This document shows, piece after piece, positions 1-10,967 of a stretch of 64,000 nucleotides of DNA. Under the pieces are notes generated by a model. It saw nothing but the letters and a program-made list of their open reading frames with translations. It searched no databases and had not been told where the DNA came from. Both the position numbers and the translations under genes were made by a program. Origin of the DNA: Thermothelomyces thermophilus ATCC 42464 (taxonomy: Eukaryota; Ascomycota; Sordariomycetes; Sordariales; Chaetomiaceae); assembly GCF_000226095.1 (NCBI RefSeq), contig NC_016472.1, positions 3,720,001 through 3,784,000 on the forward strand, in the 5' to 3' direction. Every line of letters starts with the position of its first letter. Position 1 is the first letter of the stretch.

Positions 1-132
1 TCCGTCTTGATTCGCCTACCCTCATCCTCAGCAACAGCCAGTCCCTTAAACCGTCATCGACCGCTCTCTCAACCCCAAACGCTCCGTCTCCGTAGCCTGC
101 CTGTCCGTTACTGCTCTTACCGCCGCCACAAC

Positions 133-2917
133 ATGTGCCGAACACACGCTGCGGCCGAAATGGCAGGTGGGGTGAACGTGCAGGCCAGGGAACTGCTCCC
201 CACCAACGTCATCCCCCGGCACTACAATATCACGTTGGAGCCCGATTTCAAGAAGCTGACCTTTGACGGCACCGTCGTCATCGACCTCGACGTCGTCGAG
301 GACTCCAAGTCCATCTCGCTGCACACACTCGAGCTCGACATCCATGACGCAAAGATCACCTCGGGCGGGCAGACAGTCAGGTCGGTCGCGTCCTCCCGCC
401 GTCCCGTCCTCCTTCCTCCTCCACGCCTGCTTACTCGGTGCACAGCTCGTCCCCTACCGTGTCGTACAATGAAGACACCCAGGTCAGCACGTTTGAGTTC
501 GGCAATGCCGTCACCAAGGGAAGCAAGGCGCAGCTCGAGATCAAGTTCACCGGCCAGCTCAACGACAAGATGGCCGGTTTCTACCGGTCGACCTACAAGA
601 ACCCCGACGGCAGCGAGGGCATCATGGCCGTCACTCAGATGGAGCCCACCGACGCCCGCCGATCGTTCCCCTGCTTCGACGAGCCCTCTCTGAAGGCCGA
701 GTTCACCGTCACTCTCGTTGCCGACAAAAAGTTGACTTGCCTGAGCAACATGGACGTCGCGTATGAGAAGGAGGTCAAGTCCGAGCAGACGGGTGGCATC
801 AAGAAGGCCGTCACCTTCAACAAGTCTCCGCTCATGTCCACATATCTGGTGGCTTTCGTCGTCGGCGAGCTGAACTACATCGAGACCAACGAGTTCCGGG
901 TACCGGTCCGCGTTTACGCCCCGCCCGGCCAAGACATTGAGCACGGCCGGTTCTCGCTGAACCTGGCCGCAAAGACGCTCGCGTTCTACGAGAAGGTCTT
1001 CGGTATCGAGTTCCCGCTTCCCAAGATGGACCAGATTGCCATCCCCGATTTCGCCCAGGGCGCGATGGAGAACTGGGGCCTCGTCACCTACCGTGTGGTA
1101 GACTTGCTGCTGGATGAGAAGGCCAGCGGTGCGGCGACGAAGGAGCGGGTAGCCGAAGTGGTGCAGCACGAGCTGGCGCACCAGTGGTTCGGCAACCTGG
1201 TCACGATGGACTGGTGGGACGGCTTGTGGCTTAACGAAGGGTTCGCCACCTGGGCGTCGTGGTACTCGTGCAACATCTTCTACCCGGAGTGGAAGGTTTG
1301 GGAGTCGTATGTGGTCGACAACCTCCAGCGTGCCCTCTCCCTGGATTCGCTCCGGAGCAGCCACCCGATCGAGGTTCCTGTCAAGAGGGCCGACGAGATC
1401 AACCAGATCTTCGATGCCATCTCGTACTCCAAGGGTTCCTGCGTCCTGCGCATGATCTCCACCTACCTCGGCGAGGAAACGTTCCTGGAGGGCGTCAGGC
1501 GGTACCTCAAGAAGCACGCGTACGGCAACACCCAGACCGGGGATCTGTGGGCGTCTCTCGCCGAAGCCAGCGGCAAGAAGGTGGAGGAGGTGATGCAGGT
1601 CTGGACCAAGAATATCGGTTTCCCCGTGGTGACGGTGACGGAGAAGGACGACAAGACCATTCACCTGAAGCAGAACCGGTTCCTCCGCACCGGCGACACC
1701 AAGCCCGAGGAGGATCAGGTCATCTACCCTGTCTTCCTTGGGTTGCGCACCAAGGATGGCATCGACGAGTCGCAAACTCTGACCAAGCGGGAGGATACCT
1801 TCACAGTGCCGAGCACCGACTTCTTCAAGCTCAACGCGAACCACACCGGTCTGTACCGCACTGCCTACTCGCCGGAACGGCTCAAGAAGCTGGGCGATGC
1901 CGCGAAGGAGGGACTGCTCAGTGTTGAGGATAGAGCCGGCATGATCGCTGATGCTGGCGCGCTCGCCACCTCTGGCTACCAGCGCACCTCGGGCGTCTTG
2001 AGCCTTCTCAAGGGCTTCAACTCGGAGCCCGAGTTCGTCGTCTGGAACGAGATCATTGCCCGCGTCTCCTCGGTTCAGAGTGCCTGGATCTTTGAGGACC
2101 AGGCGGACCGCGATGCCCTGGACGCGTTCCTGCGGGACCTCGCGAGCCCCAAGGCGCACGAGCTGGGCTGGCAATTCTCCGAGAAAGACGGCCATATCCT
2201 GCAGCAGTTCAAGGCTATGATGTTTGGCACTGCCGGCCTCAGCGGAGACGAGACCATCATCAAGGCCGCCAAGGACATGTTCAAGAAGTTCATGGCTGGC
2301 GACCGGACAGCGATCCACCCCAACATCAGGGGCAGCGTCTTCAGCATGGCCCTGAAGTACGGAGGCACGGAGGAGGTATGTTTTCTGGGGCTGACATTGC
2401 GCCGGTGACGTAACGCTCTTGACATTGCTAACTTTTGGACCAGTACGATGCGGTCATCAACTTCTACCGCACCTCAACCAACAGCGACGAGCGCAACACC
2501 GCGCTGCGCTGCCTCGGCCGGGCTAAGAGCCCCGAGCTGATCAAGCGCACCCTCGACCTCCTGTTCAGCGGCGAGGTCAAGGACCAGGACATCTATATGC
2601 CGGCCAGCGGTCTCCGCAGCCATCCGGAGGGAATCGAGGCGCTGTTCACCTGGATGACGGAGAACTGGAACGAGCTCATCAAGAAACTGCCGCCAGCATT
2701 GTCGATGCTAGGCACCATGGTCACCATCTTCACGTCGAGCTTCACCAAGAAGGAGCAGCTCGAGCGGGTGGAGAAGTTCTTTGAGGGCAAGAACACCAAC
2801 GGCTTCGATCAGTCTCTGGCCCAGAGTTTGGATGCCATCCGGTCCAAGATCTCGTGGATCGAGCGTGACCGGGCGGATGTGACCGCTTGGCTGAAGGAGA
2901 ACGGATACCGGTCGTAA
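133..2917 (+). CDS. ape2: M1 family zinc aminopeptidase (Ape2/Aap1 type)
   Basis: Puromycin-sensitive-type aminopeptidase that removes N-terminal residues from peptides, probably in the cytosol. Three exons are supported by frame and splice signals: 133-380, 446-2375 and 2444-2917, giving 883 residues, the usual length of fungal Ape2. The substrate motif GAMEN is at residues about 288-292. The zinc site HELAH is at 324-328, with the third ligand Glu347 in LNEGFATW. A C-terminal ERAP1-like helical domain follows. The first ATG in frame (MCRTH) was taken as the start, and MAGG at 160 is an alternative. The reading frame stays open upstream to the window edge and is Arg/Ser-rich, so a longer isoform starting outside the window is possible. 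The antisense 698-codon frame is a shadow. Family assignment is very secure and the start is less so. Confidence 0.95.
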
Positions 2918-3509
2918 AATGACATTCGTAGTAGCTACATAGTAGAGATTGTTGGGGGGGGGGGGGTTCTAACTAAAAGACGGCCAGCCTCGCCAGCCAT
3001 CCTACAAATCTGAGTTGCTATAGCACATACCAACGTCTATAAGGGGCCACTAACGGTAGGCCTTGTGAGACGGCCTTGATCGGGCTGTTTACTCGATTGT
3101 ACATAACATCGGTAGAAGGTTCAAGAGCCCAACGATGGGGTGTGTATAAAAATATGTAGTCTTTATAACTGCAAGTGGCCTGAGCAGCCTTGAGTTATGG
3201 ATATATGGTGAGGGGCTGCCCGCTTCAGAAAGCTGAAACAGTTTTAGTCAACAAGTTGAAAGGAATGGTCCGCTTGATGCGTGCTGCTGAGCGTGAGGTG
3301 AGATGCAGTTTGAGAGTGCGAGAGTTGAAGTGCAGTGGATCCAAGTATTTTCCACTCACAGCACAGCACATCGAGGGTACTGTAATCCGTACAGTTTGGG
3401 GTTCTCCGCACTCAAGTTTTCTGCAACCTTCAGGAAGTCGGCCCCAACCGCAGCCCCGGTATCTTGAACTCCCAAGGGACAAAAGCCGATAAAAGCCAAC
3501 ACACACAAG
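2918..3509. other. intergenic: 3' end of aminopeptidase, promoter of kelch gene
   Basis: No coding signal. It holds a G13 tract (2954-2966), AT-rich stretches near 3140-3170, and one copy of the recurrent word TAATCCGTA at 3383-3391. Confidence 0.6.
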
Positions 3510-5910
3510 ATGGCAAAAGATAAAAAAGGGAAAAGCGAGTCGAAAAAGGCCAAGCTGGCCGAGAAGAAGCTGAAGGCGGAGAAGAAGGCGGAGAAGAAGG
3601 CCAAGATGAAGGCGTCCAAGATGGAGGGCAGCGACGGCGAGGACGTCGACCTGGATGCGGTGCTGGAGGAGTACAAGAAGGAGCAGGAGAAGTTTCTCAA
3701 GGTGACCGAGACGGTGGCGGACGGGCCGCCGCGGGCCCGGTCGGCGGCGACGTTGCTGGCCAACCCGTGCAACAGCAACCAGCTGCTGCTCTTTGGGGGC
3801 GAGTACTTCAACGGCTCGCTCGCCACCTTCTTCAACGACCTGATGATCTACTACATCGACCGCGACGAGTGGCGGTGCGTCACCTCGCCCAACGCCCCGC
3901 TTCCCCGGAGCGGCCACGCGTGGACCCGCGGGGGCAACCAGAGCAATGCCGTGTACCTGTTCGGCGGCGAGTTCAGCTCGCCCAAGCAGGGCACCTTCTA
4001 CCACTACAACGACTTCTGGAGGCTGGACCCGACCACGCGCGAGTGGACGCGGCTGGAGCCCAAGGGCAAGACGCCGCCGGCCCGGTCGGGCCACCGCATG
4101 ACCTACTTCAAGAACTACATCATCCTCTTTGGCGGCTTCCAGGACACGGCCAACCAGACCAAGTACCTGGCCGACCTCTGGCTCTACGACACGACCAGCT
4201 TTGTCTGGCACAGCCCGGCCCTGCCCCCGGCCCAGCTCAAGCCCGAGGCCCGCTCGTCCTTCACGCTGCTGCCGCACGAGCAGGGGGCCGTCCTGTACGG
4301 CGGCTACTCGCGCGTCAAGGGCACCGCCGCGGCGGGCGGCGGAGGCCACGGCGGCAACAAGCAGCAGCAGCAGCAGCAGCAGAAGCAGCAGAAGCAGAAG
4401 CAGGGGGCGCAGCGCAACGTGCTCAAGCCGCTCGTGCACACCGACTGCTTCTTCCTGCGCATCACGCCGCCGCCGCCGGACGCGCCGCCGGGGACGCCGC
4501 CGACGGTGCGGTGGGAACGGCGCAAGAAGCCGGCCAACGCGCCCAACCCGCCCCGCGCGGGCGCCACCATGGCCTACCACCGCGGGCGCGGCATCCTGTT
4601 TGGCGGCGTGCACGACGTGCAGGAGAGCGAGGAGGCCATCGAGAGCGAGTTCTTCAACGGCCTGTTCGCCTGGAACGTCGAGCGCAACCGCTTCTTCCCG
4701 CTCACCCTGCGCAAGAGGGCCGGGCCCGCCGGCGGCGGCGGTGGCGGTGGGAGAAAGGGGGCCGAGCAAAAGGGGGCCGTCGGAGGCCGGAAGGGCCGGG
4801 CCAGGGAGAACGAGGAGGAGCTGCTCCGGCAGCTGGCCGCGTTGCGGGCGGGGGCCGGGCTGGAGGATGATGATGATGAGGAGGAGGATGGGGAAAATGG
4901 GGGGGTAGGGGGAGAGGGGGGCAAGTCGAAGGAACAGAAGGGGGGGGAGAGAGAGGAGAAGAATAGGGTGGTGAGGAGGGAGATGCCGGTGAGGATGGAG
5001 CTGCCGCATCCCAGGTTCAACGCGCTGCTCGCCGTGCAGGAGGACGTGCTGTACATCTACGGCGGCACGTTCGAGAAGGGCGATCGCGAGTACACGTTCG
5101 ACGACATGTACGCCATCGACCTGGGCAAGTTGGACGGGTGCAAGGAGATCTTCAACCGGCCGGTGGAGGACTGGGTGGTGAGTGTGCCCCCCCCGAGATA
5201 CTACTCTCTTTCTCTCTATCTTTGTGTGGGAAGAGAAATCGTGCTGATAACGTGGGACATCAGGAATCCGAAGACGAGGACGGAGATGAAGACGATGAAG
5301 ACGACGAGGACGACGAGGACGGCGAGGACGAGGACGAGGAAGAAGAAGGCGAGGCCGAGGTCGCAAACGAGGAGCCCAAGCCGAAGTTGTTCACGGAGAG
5401 CAAGCGGAAGAAGAAGCAGGCCTCGGAGGAGGCTTCCAACGCGGGCTCGGCAGCCTCGGCGCCGGCTGAGGAGGAAGAGGAAACCGAGTCCGGGGCTGCT
5501 CCGGAGGACGATGGGCTCCCGCATCCCAGGGTACATCCCGACCCCCTTCCACACAAATCTCTCTGCTTACCTGTTGATGCTAACATGGGTGACTTTTTTT
5601 TTCCCCCCTTCCCTTTCTCCAGCCCTTCGAGTCCCGGCGCGACTTCTTCCAGCGCACGTCCAAGGAGTGGCAGGAGATCCTCATGACGAAGCTGCGCTGG
5701 AAGGGCATCCAGCCCGAGACGCTGACCATCAAGGAGATCAAGGCCAAGGCGTTCGAGCTGAGCGAGGAGAAATGGTGGGACTGCCGCGAGGAGATCACGA
5801 AGCTCGAGGAGGAACAGGAGGAGGCGGGCATCGGCGAGGTCGTGTCGCTCGCCGACAGGGGCGATTCGGGGCCTGGGGCTGGTGGCGGTGGTGCCGCGCG
5901 GAGGAGGTGA
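3510..5910 (+). CDS. kelch-repeat protein with C-terminal DUF4110 (Kel3/KLHDC4-like)
   Basis: Kelch beta-propeller protein of the Kel3/KLHDC4 family; its molecular role is poorly defined. Exons 3510-5177, 5264-5530 and 5623-5910 give 740 residues, with both introns in phase 0. Residues 1-60 are a Lys/Glu-rich charged helix. Kelch blades follow, with repeated GG-x-F/Y motifs (LLFGGEYF, YLFGGEF, ILFGGFQD, VLYGGYS, ILFGGVHD, YIYGGTF). The C-terminus (PFESRRDFFQRTSKEWQ onward) is the DUF4110 helix pair typical of this family. Odd features are a polyQ/QK run near residues 285-300, a Gly-rich insert, and an acidic Asp/Glu tract that begins right after intron 1. All three are low-complexity loops between conserved blocks. 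The antisense 713-codon frame is a shadow of GC-rich codons. Confidence 0.92.
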
Positions 5911-6744
5911 GAAGTGGGAACGGAACCCGGGCAGGTTTTTTTTTTTTTTTTTTTTTTTTATTTTCTTCACGGTTGGTTCATGGTGACAGACCTTGGTATA
6001 GTCTCAGCGTTAGATTGGTTGGCCGCCCGCAGGCTTGGAGGCTTGGAGTGAATTCCTGGAGGAGCCCAGATCGGATGAAAAGCATAACAAACCCAGGGCG
6101 TCCCCGTATCTACCTCGCTACCTCAGCGGTATATGTAGAAGGTCTGCTTCTCCAGTTCTCAACGAGGACCACCGCCCAGCGGCAGTGGCTCAACAGTCAC
6201 TGGCGGTGGTCCTCTGCCCCCGGGCTGCGCTGCGCTCGCTCCCAACCTCACCTCCCCTTGGGAGGCTGAGGGTTCGAGCCGCGCAACGCAAAAAGCCTGG
6301 GGGCTTTTCAAGAAGGGTGCACCGGCCAACACCGGCAGGCACCCTCAGAGTCTGCGCCAATCCCGACAACAATTCGATCGGAGTAAACCCTCGCGAGGGT
6401 TTCGTAGCCGGCTACCTCTCTTCAACCGGTGAAGAGGGCTAGTCGGTGAGCTTTTTGTGTATTTCGAAATCATGGGCTTTTTTCTTCCTTTTGATTTTTT
6501 TTTCTTTTCTGTTTTGATTCCCACAATGCACACACAACAAAGTCGCCCAACTCCCCTCGCTTCCTTCCCTTTTGTTGGCTCTAAAGGGTATCACGTGACC
6601 AGGCGTCACCTCTTTACGCGACTTCCTCTTGAGCCTGCCTTCTCTGTCGCTTCATCGTGTATCTCTCTCTCTATCCCGCGCGCCTACTATGACCTGGGAA
6701 ACTCGCTTTTTTCCGCGTCGCCATCGCCGTGCCAACGAAGGACG
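5911..6744. other. intergenic with T24 tract and a hairpin-rich segment
   Basis: Begins with a T24 run (5936-5959) just after the kelch stop. It contains the structured segment annotated separately at 6164-6456, then pyrimidine-rich DNA leading into the WSS1 start. No protein-coding signal was found. Confidence 0.6.
6164..6456 (+). ncRNA. candidate structured Pol III-type RNA, family not recognised
   Basis: Seen directly: a row of hairpins on one strand. These are a 13-bp perfect arm pair (6164-6176 with 6202-6214), CCTCCC/GGGAGG with a 3-nt loop (6251-6265), AAAAGCC/GGCTTTT (6291-6308), GGGTGC/GCACCC (6315-6344), the palindrome AAACCCTCGCGAGGGTTT (6385-6402), GTAGCCGGCTAC (6404-6415), and CTCTTCA/TGAAGAG with a 5-nt loop (6418-6436). 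A TTTTT run follows at 6452-6456. Pol III-like signals are an A-box-like TGGCTCAACAG (6186-6196) and a B-box-like GGTTCGAGCC (6271-6280). The T-arm does not fold as a tRNA. I could not find the conserved cores of RNase P, RNase MRP, U3 or the SRP S-domain. A transcribed RNA is inference. A decayed SINE-like or tRNA-related element is the alternative. Confidence 0.4.
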
Positions 6745-8246
6745 ATGCCCCTGGGAATACAACGGCTTAATGCGAAGCGGTCGCACCCCAACGACCGCAT
6801 CGTCTTCATCAAGCCGCTCAAGGGGCCGGACGAGAAGATCGCACAGGACTTTCTAGAGAGGATTGCCGCGCAGTGCGGTACGTGTAGCCCCTATCTCGTT
6901 CCCGGGTCACGGTCCTGGTCCTGGTCCTGGTCCTGTTGTGCTTCGATCGCTGACCCGGCTGCAGTGCCCATCATGCGAGAGCATCATCTCTCGGTCACGT
7001 CGCTGGAGGAGTACGAGCCGAACCCCGAGTTCGTCGGCCGCAACTTCAACGCCGGCGAGGTCATCCAGCTGGTTCTCAAGGCCCGCTCGGGCCATTGGCT
7101 GCCATTCAACTATGTGCAGATGGTCATGATGCATGAGTCTGTCACTTGCCCAAGTCTGGACGGAATGGCTTCGTGGATGATGCTGACCTGACAATCTTGC
7201 GTACCAGGCTGGCACATTGCAAACAAATGAACCACTCGCGAGCCTTTTGGGCCGTGAGAAACCAGTATGCAGAGCAGATGAGGGGCCTGTGGTCCCGTGG
7301 CTTTACCGGCGAGGGCCTCTGGGGAAGGGGGGCGCTTCTCTCTACCGGAGAGTTCGAGAAGAACGTGGTCGAGCCCGGCGAACCGCTCCCGGAGCATCTA
7401 TGCGGCGGGACGTACCGGTCACGGGGCAGGAAACGCAAGGCCAAAAAGTCGCTCACGTACAAGGAGCAGAAGGAACGCCGGATCCTGAACAAGTTTGGGG
7501 CAAATGGCGTCACGCTGGGCGAGGACCCCCAGATGAAGCAAAGGCTGGAAGGCAAGAAGGTAGCGTCCAAACCACGAGTGGCAGGAAGCGCCAGGGGGAG
7601 GGAGCTCAGGGCTGCGGCCGCGCTGGCTCGTTTTGAGCAACAGAAAAAGGAGGAGGAGAAGGAGGAGAAAGAGGAGGTTGAGACAGGGTCCGAGACCGAG
7701 AGCGGTGACGATTACGAAGACGAGGATATCTCCGGGCCCGACGCTGTCGATATCGACGGAAAGAAGCTCCTCGACGCAAAGGGCCGTGGGTTGGTCAGGG
7801 TTTGCGAGGACGAGAACCCTGATGACCGGGATGCTCAGGATGAGCTGCGGGAGCTGCAGAGCTATGGGATGAGGAAACAGACATCTAAACCGGCGTCAAA
7901 ACCACCAAACCCGCCATCCGCGCATCAAAAGAATCCCTGGACGACGAGGGCATCAAACAACAAGATAGAAGCACCCGCCGAGACCGATTCTTCGAAGCCA
8001 CAGCCGGAACCACGCAATGGAGCTGAGCCCGCCCAGGCTTCGATCGCCTGCTCGGTGTGTACGTTTATCAACGAGCCGGGCTCGACCATCTGCGCCATGT
8101 GCGCCAACACACTGAGACCGGAGGGCATGTTGGACTCCTGGGCATGTCACAGCAAAACGTGCAAAGGGTCGAAGTACCGGAACGCCGGGGACTGCGGCGT
8201 CTGCGGCGTCTGTGGGGAGCGGAGGCAACCGTCCGGGCTGCCGTGA
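6745..8246 (+). CDS. wss1: Wss1-like WLM metalloprotease (DNA-protein crosslink repair)
   Basis: WLM/SprT-related protease of the Wss1 family, which cleaves DNA-protein crosslinks with Cdc48 and SUMO signals in the nucleus. Exons 6745-6877, 6965-7136 and 7208-8246 give 447 residues. The start MPLGIQRLN matches the usual Wss1 N-terminus. The active-site motif HELAHCKQMNH (His101, Glu102, His105, His111) is completed only after splicing, because intron 2 sits inside the Glu102 codon. A Lys/Glu-rich linker follows. A RanBP2-type zinc finger (ACSVCTF...CAMCAN) is near residues 383-405, and a further Cys-rich tail contains GDCGVCGVCG. Cdc48-binding and SUMO-binding motifs are expected in the linker, but I cannot pin them down. 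Identity is secure. Confidence 0.93.
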
Positions 8247-9769
8247 GCTATCAAATGCCACTCACTCATCATCAATCCGAGGCTGGCCCCACTTTTTTTT
8301 TTTTTTTTCGGGCTTGGTGAAGGTTTGTCTCAGCAAGCATCTGGATCTATGATTAACGCCTAAGCTGCCGGCCAGCTTTACCTGCAGTAAGTTTCGAGCA
8401 GTGTTCGACACGGGCGGCTCTTGTCGAGCCGCAGGGTTTACACACAGTAGAAGTGCAGCTACGAAGTATGGGACCGAAGGAGCCTAATTGTTGCTTTTGT
8501 TTCGCGACGAGGACTGTCTGCGAGAAACAAGTGGCCCTCAGGCCTCCTCAGCCAAGGTTCGCTGGGACCTCCTGCACAGTACGGAGTACGGAATGGTGTA
8601 TGGAATAATGTGTGAAATATATTGATTGAATACCGCAACTACCAAAACTTGTCGTGGCGGGCCACCGGCCCGCGAGCCATTCGAGGCAACTGCTACAGAG
8701 TAGTTAGTGTACTGCGTAAGCAGTCACTTAAGTTCCTTCCTTCCTGGTTCAACATGGCAGATGACCAACGACATTCCCACCTTCCGTACCCAATCATCAA
8801 CAGCATGCAACTGATAATCCATGGACTGGTGTGGATTTCCCCACGCTGTTCGACCAGGATCTTTGCGATCTTGGCTGTCCTCCTCCCTCCACCTTGTCTT
8901 TTTGGGGATGCGGTAACTAGTCGGTCGTCGGTTATCGAACCACACACCACTTCTGAAACAGCCAATCAGCATCGCTAAGTTTAGCCATCGCTTGTGTTTC
9001 AGCCCCCCGTCAGTTTTCCCGGTTGCAGTCGCCGGACATCTTTTTTTTTTCAGACTTGTCGGCGCATCTCATCCAGTCGAGAGGGCCTCGTGAGATCTCT
9101 TAAAGAGATCGGTAAATCCAACTTCCTTCCCCAGCTTCCCGACCGGGTTTCGGTATCCGCCTGTGACACGCTACTGCTGACACGCTACTAACATGGCATA
9201 GCAACCGGTTCTCGCCCATTGCGCTCTGCTCGTCGTCCGACGCACACAGTCCAATGTTGGGGGAGAGCTGCACGCCGGTTGATCCCCCACCGGCTTGGCA
9301 GGGGCTGATGATAGAAACCAAACGGGAACCTCCCTGCAGGAGCGTGCTCCGAGGTTGAGATGGTGCTGATAACAAGGGGTGCCCGCCGTCGTCGGTGCTA
9401 GTGCCATTTTTCCGTTGTGGTCGGTTCAAGGTTCGCCTCGACAACCTCCACGGTTCGCGACAAGAGAGCTCACCACCTCTCCCCTCGCTTTGAGCGTTTG
9501 CTCGCTGTTCAGCAGGTGCTGGCATCACCACCATTTTTCCTTCGTAGTCGTCCGGTCTGTGATCGATTCTCTTCGACGTGTACATACATTTCAATTCTCT
9601 TCACATCCTTTTTTTCTTTTCCTTTTTCTTTGAAGCAGACGGGGGGCACAAGGTTGAAAACCGCCTCAAGTTCGTTCGTTTCTCGTCGTTCGCACATAAA
9701 ACTGTGATTCGAAAGAGCCCAAGGCGAGCCAAGGAACCAAAAAGCCTCTTGGACGAAGCCACGCCCGAC
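8247..9769. other. intergenic: WSS1 3' side and promoter of small secreted protein
   Basis: No supported gene. It contains TACGGAGTA at 8580-8588, a T-run at 8294-8308, CT-rich leader-like DNA from 9530 to 9640, and a weak TATA-like CATAAAA near 9698, about 70 bp before the next ATG. Confidence 0.5.
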
Positions 9770-9989
9770 ATGTCCCGCCTCGTCCTCCTCGCCTTCACCC
9801 TCGCTCTCTTGGCCCATCTCACGCTCGCGGCACCGCCGCAGCCCTGGTACGAGAAGTACAACCAGCGCCGCGTGATCGTGCCCCAGTCCTACTACGAGGC
9901 CCTCTCCCTTCGCCGGCAGGCTCCCGTCAAACCGAATGCGGTACGAGACATGGTCTGCCTCGACACATCGACGTACGCCAGCCCCTCTT

Positions 9990-10023
<34 letters not shown>

Positions 10024-10382
10024 TCCTCCTTTTTCCTCTTTCTCCTGTTCTTTGCTAACATTCATCTCTTATTCTCGTTTCCAGCCGCTTCCTTCTCTAC
10101 GACGAGTACGCCGCCTCCCTGGCCATCTGCGGCTCCATCGCGGGGCCGGGCGCGACGCGGTGCGAGGGCAACCCGGCCGAGACGGTCGGCACCTCGGGCC
10201 GCGCCGCCTTCGCCCTCCAGGCCACCGAGCGTGACCGCGGCGCCACCATCAACGTGTCCAAGGAGGCCTGGGCCCGCTGCGTCGCCGCCGCCCGCGAGGC
10301 CTGCCCCCAAGGCCGGTACCGCGGGGTCTGCGTCGGCGGGGCGACCAAGGGTGACGTCAGCTTCGAATTGATGAGCGTCTGA
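9770..10382 (+). CDS. small secreted cysteine-containing protein, unknown function
   Basis: A 166-residue protein from exons 9770-9972 and 10085-10382 (intron phase 2). Residues 1-20 form a clear signal peptide (MSRLVLLAFTLALLAHLTLA), then mature APPQPWYEKY. The mature part has six cysteines (in MVCLD, AICGS, TRCEG, ARCVA, EACPQ, GVCVG), which would suit three disulfides, and one N-glycosylation site NVS. An Arg-Arg at SLRRQ could be a Kex2 site that would release a short propeptide. An alternative donor at 9941 would put the second exon out of the cysteine-rich frame, so the 9973 donor was preferred. I do not recognise a family. Size, secretion and cysteine content fit a small secreted protein of the kind fungi use at the cell surface or outside the cell, but the role is unknown. 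Confidence 0.75.
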
Positions 10383-10967
10383 TTTATGTTTTTCTTTCTT
10401 TCTTTCTTTCTTTTTTTTTTTTTTTGATTTCTTCACTTTTTTCTCGGAGGGGAGCGGTTGGCTAGTCTATGGAGTTGGGACTTGCTCGATTTCGTGTCGT
10501 GGGCTGTTGGCGGAAACCGTTCGGTGCCAATGACCCCTTCGGCCTGCTGAATGGTTACTATAGATTCCCCGATCATAGGGGAAAACCAAAATGGAAAGAC
10601 AAAAGTCTCAAAGAAGGAAGAAAAGCTCGTCTAACAAACCGAGGCGTTTGCGTGGTTATGGGTGAACCTGAACCGTTGCTTTCGAACCTAACGTTAGAAG
10701 AAGAACACTATGGGTATCAAGCCGTACGCCCGCCTTGTAGCAAAAAACGCCAGTCCCCCAACCAATCTACCCGCTGCTAAACTAACTAAAGCTTACAAAC
10801 CGGAGGCGCTGGACGATAGATAGATGCCTCTCCTCCTGACCCCAATCGATCATTCCCCATTCCGTAGCCCTACCTGCCACCCTCGTTTTTGTCCTTTGTT
10901 CTTTTAAAACCGTCATCATTCCCTTCCCCTTACTCCCTCAGGACTGGCTCCCTTACTCTCAACTTTG
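10383..10967. other. convergent intergenic region
   Basis: Lies between the 3' ends of the secreted-protein gene and VPS71. It has a TTTC microsatellite and a T-run near 10390-10425. No coding signal. Confidence 0.5.

Noticed and set aside
222-2318. 698-codon antisense frame opposite the aminopeptidase
   Set aside because: Mirror of GC-rich codons on the other strand. No recognisable domain, and the sense strand has a complete M1 enzyme.
3225-5366. 713-codon antisense frame opposite the kelch gene
   Set aside because: Arg/Leu/Pro-rich shadow composition and no family features. The sense strand is clearly coding.
6257-6271. CTTGGGAGGCTGAGG resembles a piece of 7SL/Alu
   Set aside because: Only 15 nt, and half of it is explained by the local hairpin. 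No SRP RNA S-domain or Alu-domain core nearby, so not called SRP RNA.
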